Of a stretch of DNA of 64,000 nucleotides, positions 51,743 to 60,160 are shown piece after piece. Made by a program: the position numbers and the translations under genes. The first letter of the stretch is position 1. Each line of letters opens with the position of its first letter. This DNA is from Micromonospora_G sp040676775 (GTDB lineage: Bacteria; Actinomycetota; Actinomycetes; Mycobacteriales; Micromonosporaceae): the NCBI RefSeq assembly GCF_040676775.1, contig NZ_JBFAPP010000016.1:1-64000 (forward strand). The letters are read 5' to 3'. Below the pieces are notes generated by a model. It saw only the letters and a list, made by a program, of their open reading frames with translations, was not told the origin of the DNA and did no database searches.

Positions 51743-53461
51743 ATGCCCTCTGTCACCTCGTGGACCCGGATCGAACCGGGATCCCGCAACGACAACCTGG
51801 CCCCCGGCCTACAGGCCCGGGTGCACGACCCGCTCTGGCTGCTCGCCCGGCAGTGGCAACTCGGGGAGTTCACCGGCGAGGACGCCGGCTCCCCGGCCTC
51901 GGTACGAATCCAGGCGCAGGTCACCCCCGTCACCACCTACCGACCGTACGGCGGCCCGGAGCAACCGTACGACCGGGGCCGGCCACTGGAGTCGGTGGTC
52001 GAAGCCGGCTCCGGCGGCCAGCTCACCGAGCCACGTACCGCCGCCCGGACCGGTCAACACTTCCTGCGGCTGCTCGCCGAACGGCCCACCCTGGCCGCCT
52101 ACGGCCCACTCTTCGCGCAGGCGTACCCGGTGGTCGTCGACCCACAACGGTCGGCGGCGCTGGACGAGCGCGGCCGGCGGTGGCTTGCCGTCATGGGCCG
52201 GCGAGCGGCGAGCGGCGCCGCGCTGCTGCCCGTGCTGCGGGCCCTCGTCGACCACGGCACACCACCACCCCGGCCGACGCTACCGACGTCGATCCTGCCC
52301 GAACTGACCGAATGCGCGCAGACCTGGCTGGACTGGCTCGACCGGCTCGACCTCGCCGGAACCGACCCGGCGGTATCCCCGGCCGCGTGGCAGGCCGACC
52401 GGATGGAGTACCGCTTCGACCTCACCGCACCCACCACCGACGGCCCCACCGTCCTGTCCGCCAACGAATACGACGGCGGCCGGCTCGACTGGCACTCCTT
52501 CAGCCACGACACCACGGCCACCACCGACGTGCCGGCCGGCCCGGAGACGGAGATCCGGGTCCGGACCGTGCTGCCCGCACCCGCCAGCTACCCCGGGATG
52601 CCGGCGCCCCGGTGGTGGGAGTTCGAGGACGCCCGGGTCGACTTCGGCCGGGTCGAGGCCGAACCGACCGACCTGCACCGGCTGCTCCTGGTCGAGTACG
52701 CCACCGTCTACAGCAACGACTGGTACCTGCTGCCACTGACCGTCCCGGTAGCCAGCGTCGTGAAGATCCGCTCCCTGGTGGTCACCGACACCTTCGGCTT
52801 CCGCACCCTCGTACGGATGGCCGGCGCCCTTCCCGACGACGGCCAGGACTGGAGCCTGTTCCGGCACACGGTGACCGGCCCCGGCGCGACCGCGAACCAC
52901 GGACGGTCCGACTTCCTGCTGGTCGCGCCGGCCATCGCGGACAGCCTGGACAGCGCTCCGGTGGAGGAGGTCCGGATGTTCCGCGACGAGATCGCGAACG
53001 TCGCCTGGGCGGTGGAAACCACCGTCGAGGGGGCCACCGGGCGGCCGTTGCGCCGCCACGAGAACGCCGAACCGGCCGAGCCGTCCCCACCCGCCGGGGA
53101 CGAGCCAGCCGGCGCCCACTACCGGCTGGCCACCTCCGTCCCGGAGCACTGGTTTCCGCTGCTCCCGGTCGAGCCCACCCAGGGCGCGTACCGGTACCGC
53201 CGGGGCGGCGTACCCCGGCGGCGCGACGGGGAGACGGTCGTCCCCCGACCGCTCGGTCAACTGCTCGAACCCGACAGCGACCTGCTCATCCACGAGGAGG
53301 AGGTGCCGCGCGACGGGCTGCACGTCACCCGGTTCCGTCAGCGGGCCCGCTGGTCGGACGGCTCGACACACAGCTGGACCGGGCGGCGCAAGCGGCCAGG
53401 CCGGGGCGAGGGCGCAAGCGGCCTGCTCTTCGACGTGATCACCGATCCCACCGACGACTGA
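51743..53461 (+). CDS. Cassette protein 5: 572-residue protein of unknown function
   Basis: Not recognised. The N-terminus has DNLAPGLQARVHDPLWLLAR, then QWQLGEFTGEDAGSPASVRI, highly patterned and probably the family signature. The middle is beta-rich with many Trp/Tyr (APRWWEFEDARVDFG, EYATVYSNDWYLLPL), and later FRDEIANVAWAVETTVEG. The C-terminal 60 residues are basic (SWTGRRKRPGRGE). No signal peptide. AAGGAG lies about 10 nt before the ATG. It is 12 nt after cassette protein 4 and 40 nt before the peptidoglycan enzyme, consistent with one operon. Confidence 0.7.
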   Translation: MPSVTSWTRIEPGSRNDNLAPGLQARVHDPLWLLARQWQLGEFTGEDAGSPASVRIQAQVTPVTTYRPYGGPEQPYDRGRPLESVVEAGSGGQLTEPRTAARTGQHFLRLLAERPTLAAYGPLFAQAYPVVVDPQRSAALDERGRRWLAVMGRRAASGAALLPVLRALVDHGTPPPRPTLPTSILPELTECAQTWLDWLDRLDLAGTDPAVSPAAWQADRMEYRFDLTAPTTDGPTVLSANEYDGGRLDWHSFSHDTTATTDVPAGPETEIRVRTVLPAPASYPGMPAPRWWEFEDARVDFGRVEAEPTDLHRLLLVEYATVYSNDWYLLPLTVPVASVVKIRSLVVTDTFGFRTLVRMAGALPDDGQDWSLFRHTVTGPGATANHGRSDFLLVAPAIADSLDSAPVEEVRMFRDEIANVAWAVETTVEGATGRPLRRHENAEPAEPSPPAGDEPAGAHYRLATSVPEHWFPLLPVEPTQGAYRYRRGGVPRRRDGETVVPRPLGQLLEPDSDLLIHEEEVPRDGLHVTRFRQRARWSDGSTHSWTGRRKRPGRGEGASGLLFDVITDPTDD

Positions 53462-53501
53462 GACAGCAGAACCGTATCCACCGACAACCGAAGGAGGAAC
53501 C

Positions 53502-54509
53502 ATGAGCAGCCCCGTCACCACCGTTGACCCGGACCGGATGTACGAGGACGACGACCCGGAGAGCCGGATCGGGGAGCCGGTCGAGTACGACCTTTACGAC
53601 CAGGAGGAACAGGAACAGCCGGCCGAGGAGCCGCCCGGCCTCGCGGCGGGCTACCATCTGGCGCCGACGTTGAAGGTGCTCCGCGACGAGGTCGACCGCC
53701 GATGGCCGCACCGGGACCGGGCCTCGGACGGCTGGATCGGCGACGCGGCGCACCAGGCCACCAAATCGGACCATGTGCCGGACTCCGACAACCGGTCGGT
53801 GAACGCGCTCGACATCGACAGGGACGGCATCGACCCGATGCTGGTCGTACGGATGTGCATCGCCCACCCGTCCACCCAGTACGTCATCTTCGACCGGACG
53901 ATCTGGAGCCGAACCCGGAAGTTCGCCGCGGCCCGTTACACCGGCAGCAACCCGCACGACAAACACCTGCACGTGAGCGTCAGCCACACCCGTTCGTTGG
54001 AGACCAGCACCCGCGGCTGGGGGATCGCCGACGCCGTGGTGCCGAAGCTCGGCGACCGGGTGCTGCGCAAGGGCAGCCAGGGCAGCGACGTACGCGAGTT
54101 GCAGACACTCGCCAACCGGCTGGGCGCGAAGCTGACGGTGGACGGCGACTTCGGCCCGAAAACCGACACCTGGGTACGGAGCTTCCAGAAGTCACACCGG
54201 CTGGCGATGGACGGGGCGGTCGGCGCGCAGACGGTCGCCGCCCTGCGCGAGGCGACCAAGCCGGCACCCGCCCCGCAGCCCACCGGACGGGCACCCGGTT
54301 CGCGTACGCTGCGCCGCTCGATGACCGGGGACGACGTCGCGTTCGTGCAGCGGTTCATCGGCGAGCAGCGCTGTGGCCGGCCCACCGGTGTCTTCGACGC
54401 GAAAACCGAGGCGGGCGTGCGGTGGTACCAGGAAATGCGCGGGATCGCCGTCGACGGGGTGGTCGGCCCGCAGACCTGGCGGCAGATGCAGGTCCGGGTG
54501 ACCTACTGA
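53502..54509 (+). CDS. Cassette protein 6: M15-like zinc peptidase with two peptidoglycan-binding domains
   Basis: A 335-residue cell-wall enzyme. An acidic N-terminal tail (1-50) is followed by an endolysin-like peptidase domain (about 50-165) with a VanY/M15-type zinc set: KSDH (His91), NALDID (Asp104) and HLHVSV (His155/157). The family cuts peptide bonds of the cell-wall stem peptide. Two PG_binding_1 domains follow: KGSQGSDVRELQTL to VDGDFGPKTDTWVRSFQ (about 186-245), and a second ending VDGVVGPQTWRQM (about 262-333). No signal peptide is visible, so export must use another route or lysis. AAGGAGG precedes the ATG at ideal spacing. Last gene of the cassette, 7 nt before a strong terminator. 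Confidence 0.88.
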   Translation: MSSPVTTVDPDRMYEDDDPESRIGEPVEYDLYDQEEQEQPAEEPPGLAAGYHLAPTLKVLRDEVDRRWPHRDRASDGWIGDAAHQATKSDHVPDSDNRSVNALDIDRDGIDPMLVVRMCIAHPSTQYVIFDRTIWSRTRKFAAARYTGSNPHDKHLHVSVSHTRSLETSTRGWGIADAVVPKLGDRVLRKGSQGSDVRELQTLANRLGAKLTVDGDFGPKTDTWVRSFQKSHRLAMDGAVGAQTVAALREATKPAPAPQPTGRAPGSRTLRRSMTGDDVAFVQRFIGEQRCGRPTGVFDAKTEAGVRWYQEMRGIAVDGVVGPQTWRQMQVRVTY

Positions 54510-54516
54510 GGGCGGG

Positions 54517-54552
54517 CCGGTGCCGTGGCCGTACGAACGGCCGCGGCACCGG
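54517..54552 (+). terminator. Strong hairpin terminator ending the giant-protein cassette
   Basis: CCGGTGCCGTGGCCG (54517-54531) pairs with CGGCCGCGGCACCGG (54538-54552) over 15 bp with one G-U pair, around a 6-nt loop. It starts 7 nt after the stop of the peptidoglycan enzyme gene, marking the end of a single transcription unit. It also faces the end of the minus-strand HNH gene and could stop transcription from both sides. Confidence 0.85.
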
Positions 54553-54586
54553 TCGCCGGTTCCCCGCCTGGCGGCCCGATCCGGTA

Positions 54587-55732
54587 TCAGCCCGGCTGAC
54601 CGAGCTTCTCGCGACGCTTCGCCTCATAGCGCGCCACGGCCTCACGTCGGCAGTCGAGACATATCCGCTCAGTTCGCTCCTTGCCCTTCCGTTCTCGTTT
54701 GGTGATGCGAGTGTTATCGGGCGTTCGCTCGTGCCCATTGCGGCAACTATTCGCGAGCTCCGCCGCAGTGCGCTGGTAGCCGTACCTTCTGCGGGCGTAC
54801 TCCCTAGCGCACTCGCGGCACTCGCCATTGCCGCTCGTTCTACCGACCATAAATGTATCGTGACCGCGAGGACAGAACTGAACTGGCGGCCGTGGGCCCT
54901 TGCGTCGGGCCGCATCTTTGACTAACTGACAGGCAATGCATCCACCGGATGGGTATCGACCTGTCTCTGCGTAGGTATGGCCCTTCGGGCAGCGAGATTC
55001 AATATCGCTGGGGGTTCGGCGGGGCGAACCCTTCCTTGAACGTTCAGGGTTGCATACAGTGCATGACACGCCTGGGTTGATGTCGGCGTTCTCGCGCAAG
55101 TGTCCGTTTCGGCACGTCCGAGGACGCCGCTCGCTGAAGGGAACCCGACGACTGTTTTCGCTTCGTGATACTGCCTCAAGGTGCTCGGGATTGAAGCAGG
55201 CTGGTCTGCGACATAGGTGGTCGATCGTCACCGTTTCGCTGAGCGGGGAGATGGCCAGCTGGTAGGCGACCCGGTGCACGTACTGCGTCCGATTTTCGAT
55301 AGATGCCACGCCGTAGCCGCGCACCCTCGCCCCAGTCCATATCCAGCATCCGTCCACGTCCAGGTGTCGACGTGCAAGGAGTCGGTCGAATACCGGCAAG
55401 TGTCCTAGGGGTTTGCCGAATGAATCTCGACGGCGAAGGTTCTCGGCTCGAGATACGAGCTGAAGGTGAGCAGGATTGACGCATGCTCGGTCACGGCAGA
55501 GATGGTCGATCTCGTAGCGTCCCGGTATGTCGCCGACGAAAGCGGCGTATGCGAAGCGGTGCCCACTGGTCTTGGTGCCGTCGATCTGGATCGTGCTGTA
55601 GCCGTTGCTGCGTGCGCGGCCAGAGAGATACCAGCAGCCCGACGTCTTCTCGATCACGGCGAGAAAGCGGGCTATGTGCGGCTGAACCTGCTGCTGCGTC
55701 AGTGCCACGATGCCATCGTGGCAGGTATACAT
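54587..55732 (-). CDS. Tandem HNH endonuclease with four zinc-ribbon-like repeats
   Basis: A 381-residue protein with two HNH cores: YEIDHLCRDRACVNPAHLQL (about 74-93) and VTIDHLCRRPACFNPEHLEA (about 148-167). Each has the DH, the Cys pair and the N..H of the family. The C-terminal half has three units of pattern C-x2-GH-x12/13-C-x2-C (starting CRNGHL, CPKGHT, CPRGHD) and a fourth with a longer spacer (CRNGHE ... CLDC). These are probably zinc-binding, DNA-contacting modules. Base composition is clearly less G/C-rich than its neighbours, a sign of transfer; phage and homing nucleases are the likely relatives. The start at 55732 lacks a clear ribosome site. Confidence 0.8.
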   Translation of the reverse strand: MYTCHDGIVALTQQQVQPHIARFLAVIEKTSGCWYLSGRARSNGYSTIQIDGTKTSGHRFAYAAFVGDIPGRYEIDHLCRDRACVNPAHLQLVSRAENLRRRDSFGKPLGHLPVFDRLLARRHLDVDGCWIWTGARVRGYGVASIENRTQYVHRVAYQLAISPLSETVTIDHLCRRPACFNPEHLEAVSRSENSRRVPFSERRPRTCRNGHLRENADINPGVSCTVCNPERSRKGSPRRTPSDIESRCPKGHTYAETGRYPSGGCIACQLVKDAARRKGPRPPVQFCPRGHDTFMVGRTSGNGECRECAREYARRRYGYQRTAAELANSCRNGHERTPDNTRITKRERKGKERTERICLDCRREAVARYEAKRREKLGQPG

Positions 55733-55835
55733 CCGGCTGATGTACTTGGGGCGGTCCGTGGCCGTGGGAAAGACTGCGGCGCCGGTCGTGCGTACTCCCG
55801 GGGTCGCCGGGGCGGTGGTGATCTAGGGTGGCCGG

Positions 55836-56891
55836 ATGACGGGCCGGACGTCGTTCGTGTTGGTCGGTTTCGGGTACCGGGCGGAGGCGTTCTGGCGGCT
55901 GTCCACCGCGCTGCCCGACGTGACCTGCGTCGGCGCGGTGGTCCGTACGCCCAGGACGCTGCCGGTGCCGGCCTTCGGTTCGCTCGCCGACTGCCTGGAT
56001 TCGGTCCGGCCGGACTTCGTGGTGACCGCCCTGCCGCGGGCCGCGAACCCGGACATCCTGGTCGACGCGGTCGCCCGCGGGGTGCCGGTGCTGACCGAGA
56101 CGCCGCCCGCGCCGGACCTGCCCGGACTGCGTGATCTGTGGGAGGCCGTCGGCGATTCCGGGCTGGTGCAGGTCGCCGAGCAGTACCTGCTGATGCCCGC
56201 GCACGCGGCACGGCTGGCGGCGGTCCGTTCCGGGATCATCGGTACGCCCACCCAGGTGCAGGTGTCCTCGACGCAGCAGTACCACGCGGTCTCCCTGATC
56301 CGGGGTCTGCTCGACGTCGGTCACGACCCGGCGACCGTGCGCGCTTCGCGTACCACGGCGCCGTTGCTCGACCCGCAGAACCGGGCCGGCTGGACCGACG
56401 ACCCGGTGCCGAAGCCTGCCACCACCACCATTGCCACGCTGGACTTCGGCCGGGGGCGTTCCGGGCTGTACGACTTCACCGACAACCAGACGCGCAACCA
56501 GTTGCGGTTTCGGCGCATCCTGGTTCGCGGCACCCACGGCGAGCTGCGCGACGACGAGGTGGTGCACCTGGCCGCGCCGCGTACGGTCGTGCGTTCGCCC
56601 CTGGTACGGCGGCAGACCGGGCACGACCTCGACCTCGACGGCTTCGACACCGGGGCCATCACGCTCGGCTCCGAGGTGCTGTACCGCAACCCCTATCCGG
56701 GGCAGCGGTGGAACGACGACGAGATCGCCACCGCCACGATGCTCCAGGCGATGGCCGCGTGGGTACGCGGTGCGGGAGCCGCGCCGTACCCGCTGGCCGA
56801 GGGGGCGCAGGATCACCTGATCGCGCTCGCGATCGAGCAGGCCGCCGACACCGACCGTACGGTCACCACGACCACGCGGGCGTGGACCTGA
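55836..56891 (+). CDS. Gfo/Idh/MocA-family oxidoreductase with altered catalytic motif
   Basis: A 351-residue protein: N-terminal dinucleotide fold (FVLVGFGYRAEAFW) and the family's second half (VQVAEQYLLMPAHAARLAAV, then a beta-sheet domain). Members oxidise or reduce sugars using NAD(P). The usual E-K-P motif, whose Lys is catalytic, reads TETPPAP here, so the Lys is replaced by Thr. That suggests a non-catalytic or changed activity. AGGGTGG lies about 4 nt before ATG 55836. The next gene starts 23 nt after, so they may form an operon. It begins 103 bp from the HNH gene, which is divergent. Confidence 0.85.
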   Translation: MTGRTSFVLVGFGYRAEAFWRLSTALPDVTCVGAVVRTPRTLPVPAFGSLADCLDSVRPDFVVTALPRAANPDILVDAVARGVPVLTETPPAPDLPGLRDLWEAVGDSGLVQVAEQYLLMPAHAARLAAVRSGIIGTPTQVQVSSTQQYHAVSLIRGLLDVGHDPATVRASRTTAPLLDPQNRAGWTDDPVPKPATTTIATLDFGRGRSGLYDFTDNQTRNQLRFRRILVRGTHGELRDDEVVHLAAPRTVVRSPLVRRQTGHDLDLDGFDTGAITLGSEVLYRNPYPGQRWNDDEIATATMLQAMAAWVRGAGAAPYPLAEGAQDHLIALAIEQAADTDRTVTTTTRAWT

Positions 56892-56914
56892 TCGGACGGT
56901 GGCATCATTTCCGG

Positions 56915-57760
56915 ATGACCGCTCCGACCTTTGTTCTTGTCCATGGTGCCGCCAGTAACTCGTTCGCCTGGGCGCCGATGCAGCGGGAGTTGGCCCTGCG
57001 CGGGCATCGTTCGCTCGCCGTCGACCTGCCCGGGCACGGCTTCGGCGCGACGTTTCCGGTGGCGTACCAGGCGCCGCAGGACCTCACCGGCCTGGCGACC
57101 GCGCGGAGCGCGATGGCCGGCGTCGGGCACGCGGACAACGTGGCCCACGTCCTTGGCGTGGTGAAGCGGGTACGCGAGCACGGGCCGGTGATCCTGGTCG
57201 GTCACAGCCGGGGTGGGCTCACCCTGACCGGGGTCGGCAACGCGGCCCCGGAACTGGTCGACCGATTGGTCTACATCTCGGCGTGGTGCTGCGTCGTCGA
57301 CACCCCGGCCGGATATGAGGCCTCGGCGGAGAACGCGTCGACCGCGTTGGCGGGTGTCGGTGGCCTGATCGCCGCGGATCCGAGGGGACTTGGTGCGTTG
57401 CGCTTCAACTGGCGTACCGCCGATCCGGAACTGCTCGCGACGCTGCGGGAGGCGACGCTGGCCGACGGCACCGACGACGAGTTCCGCGGTTATCTGAACA
57501 CCCTGGAGCCGGACGAGAGTCTGGACGCCGGCGAGGAGCGGGTCGACGCCGACACCTGGGGTCGGATCCCGCGCACGTACGTGCGGCTCACCGCGGATCG
57601 GTCGGTCCCGGTTGCGCTCCAGGACCGGTTCATCGCGGAGGCGGACGCGCTGACCCCCGGTAACCGGTTCGACGTCCGGTCGCTCGATGTCAGCCACGCG
57701 GGTGTGCTGGTCCGCCCGGGCGAGGCCGCGGCCCTGCTCTCCTCACTGGTCGAGGGCTGA
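56915..57760 (+). CDS. Alpha/beta hydrolase (esterase-like)
   Basis: A 281-residue cytoplasmic hydrolase: FVLVHGAASNSFAW, AVDLPGHGFG, nucleophile VGHSRGGLT, acid probably in LTADRSVPV and His in DVSHAGVL. The long helical lid and the LVHGA start resemble plant methylesterase/hydroxynitrile-lyase-like bacterial enzymes. ATG 56915 (MTAPTFVLV) is the natural start; the ribosome site is poor. It follows the Gfo/Idh gene by 23 nt and is convergent with the TMEM175 gene, 8 nt apart. Substrate unknown. Confidence 0.82.
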   Translation: MTAPTFVLVHGAASNSFAWAPMQRELALRGHRSLAVDLPGHGFGATFPVAYQAPQDLTGLATARSAMAGVGHADNVAHVLGVVKRVREHGPVILVGHSRGGLTLTGVGNAAPELVDRLVYISAWCCVVDTPAGYEASAENASTALAGVGGLIAADPRGLGALRFNWRTADPELLATLREATLADGTDDEFRGYLNTLEPDESLDAGEERVDADTWGRIPRTYVRLTADRSVPVALQDRFIAEADALTPGNRFDVRSLDVSHAGVLVRPGEAAALLSSLVEG

Positions 57761-57768
57761 CCCGCCCG

Positions 57769-58455
57769 CTAGGTCTGCGGCGGGGGCGGGCGGTCGACGA
57801 GTCGGCGGGCGAAGGGCGCCGCGTTGTACAGGCCGGCGCTGGTGACTCCGTAGAACACGGGCAGCAGCACGAAGATCCCCAGGCTGGCGATCGGCGCGAC
57901 CAGGTAACCGACGAGGCCGGCGACGACGTACAGGATGAGCCCGATCAGTGCCCGGAGCCGTTCGCTGGGGTACAGGCGGTCGTGGACGCCCTCTTCGAGC
58001 AGTTCCCGGTGCCGGCTCAGGTAGTGGAAGAACACCAGCCAACTCACGCAGAGCAACGCGCTGACCAGCGCGTAGAAGGCGACGCCCACGCGTTGGTCCT
58101 GCTGGTTGTGGTCCTGTAGCGCGCGGGACACGACGGCGGTCGGGAACGGTAGCAGCGCCGTGCTGAACAGGACGAACAGGTTCGCCCAGTGCAGCCCCCG
58201 ATCGGCGATCCGGATGCGGTTGAACGTCGCCCGGTGGTTCAGCCATACAACGGCGACATAAAGGTACGACGCGACGTATGCCCCGTATGCGGGCCACTGC
58301 TTGAGAAGTCCGGAAAGCAGGTGACCGTTCTCGACCTCCGGAACCCGCAGGTCGAGGACGAGGAGCGTGATGACGATCGCGAGGACCCCGTCGCTGAAAC
58401 CCTCGGCGCGCGTGGTGCCCGATCGGACACCGGCGTCGTCGACTGGTCTGCTCAC
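57769..58455 (-). CDS. TMEM175/DUF1211-like potassium channel subunit
   Basis: A 228-residue membrane protein with six hydrophobic segments. The first carries the family signature RAEGFSDGVLAIVITLLVLD (R-x3-FSDG), whose hydrophobic residues line the pore of TMEM175 channels. Bacterial members have one six-helix unit per chain and assemble as tetramers conducting K+. The motif LNHRATFNRI in the second half of the channel unit is also typical. The start ATG gives MSRPVDDAG. Stands alone between convergent and divergent neighbours. Confidence 0.82.
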   Translation of the reverse strand: MSRPVDDAGVRSGTTRAEGFSDGVLAIVITLLVLDLRVPEVENGHLLSGLLKQWPAYGAYVASYLYVAVVWLNHRATFNRIRIADRGLHWANLFVLFSTALLPFPTAVVSRALQDHNQQDQRVGVAFYALVSALLCVSWLVFFHYLSRHRELLEEGVHDRLYPSERLRALIGLILYVVAGLVGYLVAPIASLGIFVLLPVFYGVTSAGLYNAAPFARRLVDRPPPPQT

Positions 58456-58591
58456 CGGGTGCTGGTACCCGTTGGTGCTTGCCCCAACCTGACCCCGCAG
58501 TCCTCCCCGCCGGCCCGGTCCCCGGTTGCAGGTTCACGCAGTTCCGTTCCAGCCCCTGCCGACGCCTGGCAGCCGTCGATACGCTGCCGCA

Positions 58592-60142
58592 ATGACCGGC
58601 GTTTCCGGGTCCGCCACGTCCCGTACCGTGCCGACGGCCGGGGGGACGGCAGTCGTGTCGCCGCCGCCGGTTGCCTGGCCCCTGCTGGGTGCCGTGGCCG
58701 GTACGGCCGGCGCGCTGATGCTCGCGTTCAGCGGGCGGTACGGCTATCACCGCGACGAGTTGTACTTCCTCGTCGCCGGCCGGCACCCCGACTGGGGGTA
58801 CGACGACCAGCCGCCCCTGGTGCCGTTGCTCGCCCGGTTCATGGACAGCGTCTCCGGCGGCTCGCTGGTCGCACTGCGACTGCCGAGCACGGTCGCCGTC
58901 ACGCTGGGTGTGCTGCTGGTGGGTCTGCTCGCCCGTGAGTTCGGTGGCGGACGGGCGGCGCAACTGTTGGCGGCCGTCGGTTGGGCGGCCGTACCGGTGG
59001 TGATGATCTCCGGTCACCTGCTCAACACCACGCCGCTGGACCTGCTCGGCTGGATCACCGTCGGCTGGCTGGTGACCCGCTGGGTACGCACCCGCGACGA
59101 CCGGCTGCTGCTGGCCCTGGGCCCGGTGGTCGGCCTCGGGTTGCAGGTCAAGAACCTGCCGCTGATCCTCGTCGCCGCCCTGTTCGGCGCGGTGCTGATC
59201 AGCGGGCCGAGGGAGGTGCTGCGCCGCCCGGCACTGTGGATCGCGGCGGTGGTGGCACTGGCGCTCTGGGCGCCGAACCTCTGGTGGCAGGCCACCCACG
59301 ACTGGCCGCAGCTCACCATGACCGGGGTGATCCGCGAGGACGCGGACTTCGGCGGCCGGGCCGGGCTCGTACCCGCCCAGTTGCTGATGCTGGGTCCGCT
59401 GCTGACGCCGATCTGGGTCGCCGGACTGTGGCGGCTGCTGCGTTCCGCGGACGCGCGGCCGTACCGTTTCCTCGGTTGGACGTACCTGCTGGTCCTGGTG
59501 TTGGTGCTGGCGACGGGCGGGCGGGAGTACTACCCGGTCGGGGCGTACCCCGCGCTGGTCGCGGCCGGTGCGGTGGTGACGGTCGGCTGGTTGCGTCGCG
59601 GGGTACGGCCACGGCTGCGCCGTACCGGGCTGGTGGTGCTGCTGGCCGTGCACGCGGTGACGACCGTCGGGCTCGCGTTGCCGGTCTATCCGATCCGGTG
59701 GCTGCCGGACACCCCGCAGGCCGAGGTCAACTACGACGCGGGGGAGACGGTCGGCTGGCCGGAACTCGCCGCGACGGTGGCCGGGGTCCACCGGGCCCTG
59801 CCGGAGCGGGAGCGGGCCGACGCGGTCCTGCTGACCGGCAACTATGGCGAGGCGGGTGCGCTCGACCGGTACGGGCGCCCGCTCGGGCTGCCCACCCCGT
59901 ACAGCGGGCACGTGAACTACTGGCGCTGGGGTCCACCGCCGGACAGCGCCCGGGGCCCGGTGATCGTGGTCGGCTGGTGGACCGCCGAGGAGTTGGCCTC
60001 CTACTGCGGTACGGTCACCCTCGCCGCCCGCCACGACAACGGGTACGGCCTGGACAACGAGGAGCAGGGCGTACCTGTGTGGGTCTGTCGTGATCTGACG
60101 ATGCCCTGGTCGCAGCTTTGGCCCCGACTCCGCCGCTTCTGA
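58592..60142 (+). CDS. GT39-like (ArnT/PMT-type) membrane glycosyltransferase
   Basis: A 516-residue membrane protein with about ten hydrophobic segments. The first external loop carries YGYHRDELYFLVAGRHPDWG with the Asp-Glu pair that binds metal or substrate in GT-C enzymes, then DDQPPLVPLLARFM. Members transfer sugars from polyprenyl-phosphate donors to lipids or proteins outside the membrane. The soluble C-terminal part (about 390-516) ends in a small domain. ATG 58592 gives MTGVSGSAT; an in-frame ATG at 58526 is less likely. Substrate unknown. Convergent with the DUF305 gene, 18 nt apart. Confidence 0.83.
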   Translation: MTGVSGSATSRTVPTAGGTAVVSPPPVAWPLLGAVAGTAGALMLAFSGRYGYHRDELYFLVAGRHPDWGYDDQPPLVPLLARFMDSVSGGSLVALRLPSTVAVTLGVLLVGLLAREFGGGRAAQLLAAVGWAAVPVVMISGHLLNTTPLDLLGWITVGWLVTRWVRTRDDRLLLALGPVVGLGLQVKNLPLILVAALFGAVLISGPREVLRRPALWIAAVVALALWAPNLWWQATHDWPQLTMTGVIREDADFGGRAGLVPAQLLMLGPLLTPIWVAGLWRLLRSADARPYRFLGWTYLLVLVLVLATGGREYYPVGAYPALVAAGAVVTVGWLRRGVRPRLRRTGLVVLLAVHAVTTVGLALPVYPIRWLPDTPQAEVNYDAGETVGWPELAATVAGVHRALPERERADAVLLTGNYGEAGALDRYGRPLGLPTPYSGHVNYWRWGPPPDSARGPVIVVGWWTAEELASYCGTVTLAARHDNGYGLDNEEQGVPVWVCRDLTMPWSQLWPRLRRF

Positions 60143-60160
60143 CGGACCCGGCTGTCGGTC

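Noticed and set aside
36775..54509. Giant-protein cassette as a known contractile injection system or prophage tail
   Set aside because: No sheath, tube, tape measure, baseplate, AAA+ ATPase, portal or terminase motifs could be seen; only the last gene is endolysin-like.
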